Source of the DNA: Deltaproteobacteria bacterium ADurb.Bin026
GTDB lineage: Bacteria; Desulfobacterota; Syntrophorhabdia; Syntrophorhabdales; Syntrophorhabdaceae
Reading direction: 5' to 3'
NCBI GenBank assembly: GCA_002071245.1
Contig: MWEV01000240.1
Span: 1 to 7,488, forward strand
DNA: 7,488 bases
Shown: positions 7,007 through 7,488 of the stretch, piece after piece
Position numbering within the stretch: the first letter of the stretch is position 1
How the letters are laid out: each line of letters starts with the position of its first letter
Made by a program: the position numbers and the translations under genes
The notes under the pieces: model-generated
Told to the model about the DNA's origin: nothing
The model's input: only the letters and a program-made list of their open reading frames with translations
Databases searched by the model: none

Positions 7007-7488
7007 ATGGAAATGACGGAAGGGCACATCTACAGGGCTTTTGATTTAGAACTAAGAGAATTGAAAGAGAAGCTGCTTTACGAAGGCGATCTCGTTGAAA
7101 AGGCATTTCAGGATGCCATAAAGGCCCTTCTTGAAAGAAATTCTCAGATTGCAGAAAAGGTTGTGGAAGACGATGACATCATTGATGCAAAAGAGGTCGA
7201 AATTGATGAGTTCTGCCTCAAACTGCTTGCCCTGCGTCAACCGGCTGCAAGGGATCTGAGATTTATTACCACTGCTATTAAGGTAAATTATGACCTTGAA
7301 AGGATTGGAGACCTTGCCGTCAATGTATCTGAACATGTTCTTGAATTGAACAAAGAATCCCAATTAAAACCTTATATTGACTTGCCAACCATGGCAAGCA
7401 TCGTGCAAACAATGGTGAAAGAGAGCCTCGAAGCCTTCGTAAAGGAAGACGTGGAACTGGCAATGAAGGTTACAAGAGGCGATGAAAG
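7007..7488 (+). CDS. phoU: Phosphate signalling regulator PhoU (5' part, cut by window end)
   Basis: PhoU is a cytoplasmic all-helical protein that links the Pst phosphate transporter to the PhoR/PhoB two-component system and damps the phosphate response when phosphate is plentiful. The first 160 codons are present with no stop before the window ends; the family is usually about 215-240 residues, so roughly a quarter to a third is missing. Seen in the sequence: the first three-helix repeat with ID..E..ID (about 59-67), LALRQPAARDLRFI (74-87), and the hallmark DLERIGDLAVNVSE (96-109), whose acidic residues form a metal-binding patch in known PhoU structures. The second repeat starts at about residue 125 (TMASIVQTM). 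ATG 7007 has a strong ribosome site. The gene begins a rightward unit with its own putative promoter; no pst gene precedes it here, and what follows is outside the window. Confidence 0.95.
   Translation, partial: MEMTEGHIYRAFDLELRELKEKLLYEGDLVEKAFQDAIKALLERNSQIAEKVVEDDDIIDAKEVEIDEFCLKLLALRQPAARDLRFITTAIKVNYDLERIGDLAVNVSEHVLELNKESQLKPYIDLPTMASIVQTMVKESLEAFVKEDVELAMKVTRGDE

Noticed and set aside
7052..7363. Minus-strand open frame of about 100 codons opposite phoU
   Set aside because: The plus strand encodes clear PhoU motifs in this interval and the minus frame has no support.

Overview
The window is ordinary, gene-dense bacterial chromosome holding four complete protein genes and one that runs off the right edge. 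I see no tRNA, rRNA, CRISPR array, insertion sequence or phage gene. The [FeFe]-hydrogenase maturation genes point to an anaerobic or fermentative/syntrophic bacterium. The bifunctional class A penicillin-binding protein shows a peptidoglycan wall. AT-leaning codon use and good Shine-Dalgarno sites fit a Gram-negative anaerobe (for example Desulfobacterota or Nitrospirota-like), but that assignment is inference and no lineage marker is present.

Layout. (1) 34-2770, plus strand: hydF then hydG, two of the three maturases that build the H-cluster of [FeFe]-hydrogenase. HydG makes the Fe(CO)(CN)-cysteine synthon from tyrosine, and HydF is the GTPase scaffold on which the 2Fe subcluster is assembled and handed to the hydrogenase. 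The third maturase (hydE) and the hydrogenase itself are not in the window. (2) 2783-6675, minus strand: an adenine-deaminase-family amidohydrolase followed by a PBP1A-type peptidoglycan synthase, overlapping by 4 nt (TTGA) and so probably co-transcribed. This pair converges on hydG with only 12 nt between stop codons. (3) 6676-7006: a 331-nt AT-rich divergent intergenic region with candidate promoters. (4) 7007 to the right edge, plus strand: phoU, phosphate-signalling regulator, 5' part only.

The three gene groups (hydrogenase maturation, purine/cell wall, phosphate regulation) have no obvious common purpose. The most notable item is the adenine-deaminase homologue: it keeps the metal-binding residues but has lost several residues of the canonical active-site signatures, so its substrate is uncertain. 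I did not find convincing evidence of a previously undescribed system.
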